A model generated the notes under the pieces. That model made no database searches. It was given only the letters and a program-made list of their open reading frames with translations, and was not told the origin of the DNA. This document shows positions 5,719 through 6,623 of a stretch of 6,623 nucleotides of DNA, piece by piece. The position numbers were made by a program, and so were the translations under genes. Numbering within the stretch: position 1 is the stretch's first letter; each line of letters begins with the position of its first letter. The DNA is from JBOGGX01 sp050744245 (GTDB lineage: Bacteria; Actinomycetota; Acidimicrobiia; Acidimicrobiales; JBOGGX01): the NCBI GenBank assembly GCA_050744245.1, contig JBOGGX010000152.1:1-6623 (forward strand). Direction: 5' to 3'.

Positions 5719-6623
5719 ATGGATGACGCCACCATGCTCATCGAGCTCGAACCGGTCGCCGAGCGGCTGCTCGAACGCCATCTCGACGGGGCCAAGGAGT
5801 GGTTCCCCCACGAAGTCGTGCCGTGGAGCCGCGGTCGCGACTTCGAGCCGGGCGAGGAGTGGGATCCCCACGAGGTCGAGATGTCCGACGCCGTCCGCAG
5901 CGCACTGTTCGTGAACCTGCTGACCGAGGACAACCTGCCGTACTACTCGATGACCATCGACCGGACCTTCGGCGGCAACGGTCCGTGGGGCGCATGGGTG
6001 CGCCGCTGGACGGCCGAGGAGGGCCGCCACTCGATCGTGATCCGGGACTACCTCACCGTCACCCGGTCGATCGATCCATGGGCGTTGGAGCGGGGGCGGA
6101 TGGCCCAGGTCAGCGGGGGCGACGTCCCCCAGCCGGCCTCGGCCCACGACGGATTCGTCTACGTGGCCATCCAGGAGCTGGCCACCCGGATCGCCCACCA
6201 CAACACGGGCAAGCTGCTCGACGACCCCGCCGGTCACGCGGTCATGAAGCGGGTGGTGAGCGACGAGAACCGCCACCACATCTTCTACCGCGACCTGGTC
6301 CAGGCCGGCCTCGAGATCGACCCGTCCGGCATGGTCGAGGCCGTCGATCGGCAGGTCCGCACGTTCGAGATGCCGGGCACCGGCATCATCGACTTCGACC
6401 GCCATGCCCGGGAGATCGCCAAGGCGGGCATCTACGACTTCGCCGTCCACCACGACCAGATCCTCCAGCCGGTGATCAACCGGCAATGGCGGATCGACAC
6501 GATCGAAGGCCTCTCGCCCGAGGCCGAGCGGGCCAGGGATCGGATGTACAAGCACATCGACCGGGTCGGCCGGGCCGGGCGGCGGTTCGCCGCCCGTCGG
6601 GCCGAGAGCGCAGAGGCCGAGGC
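5719..6623 (+). CDS. Acyl-ACP desaturase (soluble di-iron, DesA2-like), 3' end cut by window edge
   Basis: Open from ATG at 5719 to the window edge: 301 codons without a stop. The family introduces a cis double bond into acyl chains on acyl carrier protein using O2 and reduced ferredoxin, in the cytosol. All six di-iron ligands are identifiable by comparison with plant stearoyl-ACP desaturase: E70 (LTEDNLPYY), E101 and H104 (RRWTAEEGRH), E153 (AIQELATRI), E183 and H186 (SDENRHHIFYRD). DYLTVTRSIDP (110-120) and HHNTGK (160-165) resemble mycobacterial DesA2 closely, as does the general layout. The end, GLSPEAERARD onward, matches the last family segment of the plant enzyme, so only a short C-terminus should be missing. 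It is separated from the upstream operon by 57 bp with its own promoter-like box and a palindromic operator, suggesting independent, lipid-responsive control (inference). Substrate chain length and double-bond position cannot be read from the sequence. Confidence 0.93.
   Translation, partial: MDDATMLIELEPVAERLLERHLDGAKEWFPHEVVPWSRGRDFEPGEEWDPHEVEMSDAVRSALFVNLLTEDNLPYYSMTIDRTFGGNGPWGAWVRRWTAEEGRHSIVIRDYLTVTRSIDPWALERGRMAQVSGGDVPQPASAHDGFVYVAIQELATRIAHHNTGKLLDDPAGHAVMKRVVSDENRHHIFYRDLVQAGLEIDPSGMVEAVDRQVRTFEMPGTGIIDFDRHAREIAKAGIYDFAVHHDQILQPVINRQWRIDTIEGLSPEAERARDRMYKHIDRVGRAGRRFAARRAESAEAE

Noticed and set aside
4975..6555. Minus-strand open frame (526 codons) antisense to the GT2-like gene and desaturase
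   Set aside because: It crosses two genes and the operator region, and its composition is typical of antisense translation of GC-rich coding DNA. The plus-strand desaturase has all six di-iron ligands.

Overview
This is a very GC-rich window with short intergenic gaps and ATGA/GTGA stop-start overlaps. Two promoter-like -10 boxes lie 7-8 nt upstream of start codons with no Shine-Dalgarno, as in leaderless actinobacterial genes. A DesA2-like soluble acyl-ACP desaturase, otherwise best known from mycobacteria and relatives, also points to Actinomycetota. An acidimicrobial lineage is plausible but cannot be settled from the sequence alone. I see no mobile elements, CRISPR arrays, tRNAs or rRNAs.

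Layout. (1) Positions 44-331, minus strand: a small pterin-4a-carbinolamine dehydratase (PCD). (2) Positions 332-407: a 76-bp divergent intergenic region with a C-rich/G-rich tract able to form a G-quadruplex on the minus strand and a TAACCT -10 box for the plus-strand genes. (3) Positions 408-5661, plus strand: five tightly packed genes that look like one transcription unit. They encode a membrane histidine kinase (CHASE3-like sensor, HAMP, GAF, HisKA, HATPase), two stand-alone receiver proteins, a membrane-anchored HEAT-repeat protein, and a membrane protein with a glycosyltransferase family 2 (GT2) fold. Three of the four junctions are 4-nt overlaps and the fourth is a 31-nt gap. (4) Positions 5662-5718: a 57-bp region with two abutting inverted repeats and a -10 box. 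(5) From 5719 to the window edge: a nearly complete acyl-ACP desaturase with all six di-iron ligands.

How the genes may work together. The kinase would sense an extracytoplasmic signal (4-helix sensor) and an intracellular one (GAF), then phosphorylate one or both receivers. Neither receiver has a DNA-binding or enzymatic output domain, so the output is probably a protein-protein contact, and the co-encoded HEAT/GT2-like membrane pair is the obvious candidate. The GT2-like protein appears to have lost its nucleotide-sugar-binding aspartates, its DxD motif and QxxRW, while keeping the TED motif, the overall architecture and an intact reading frame. It may be a pseudo-glycosyltransferase used as a scaffold or regulator. 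This kinase-receiver-receiver-HEAT-pseudoGT module is the most interesting content. The desaturase appears to be a separate unit, probably controlled by a TetR-type repressor at a palindrome overlapping its promoter.
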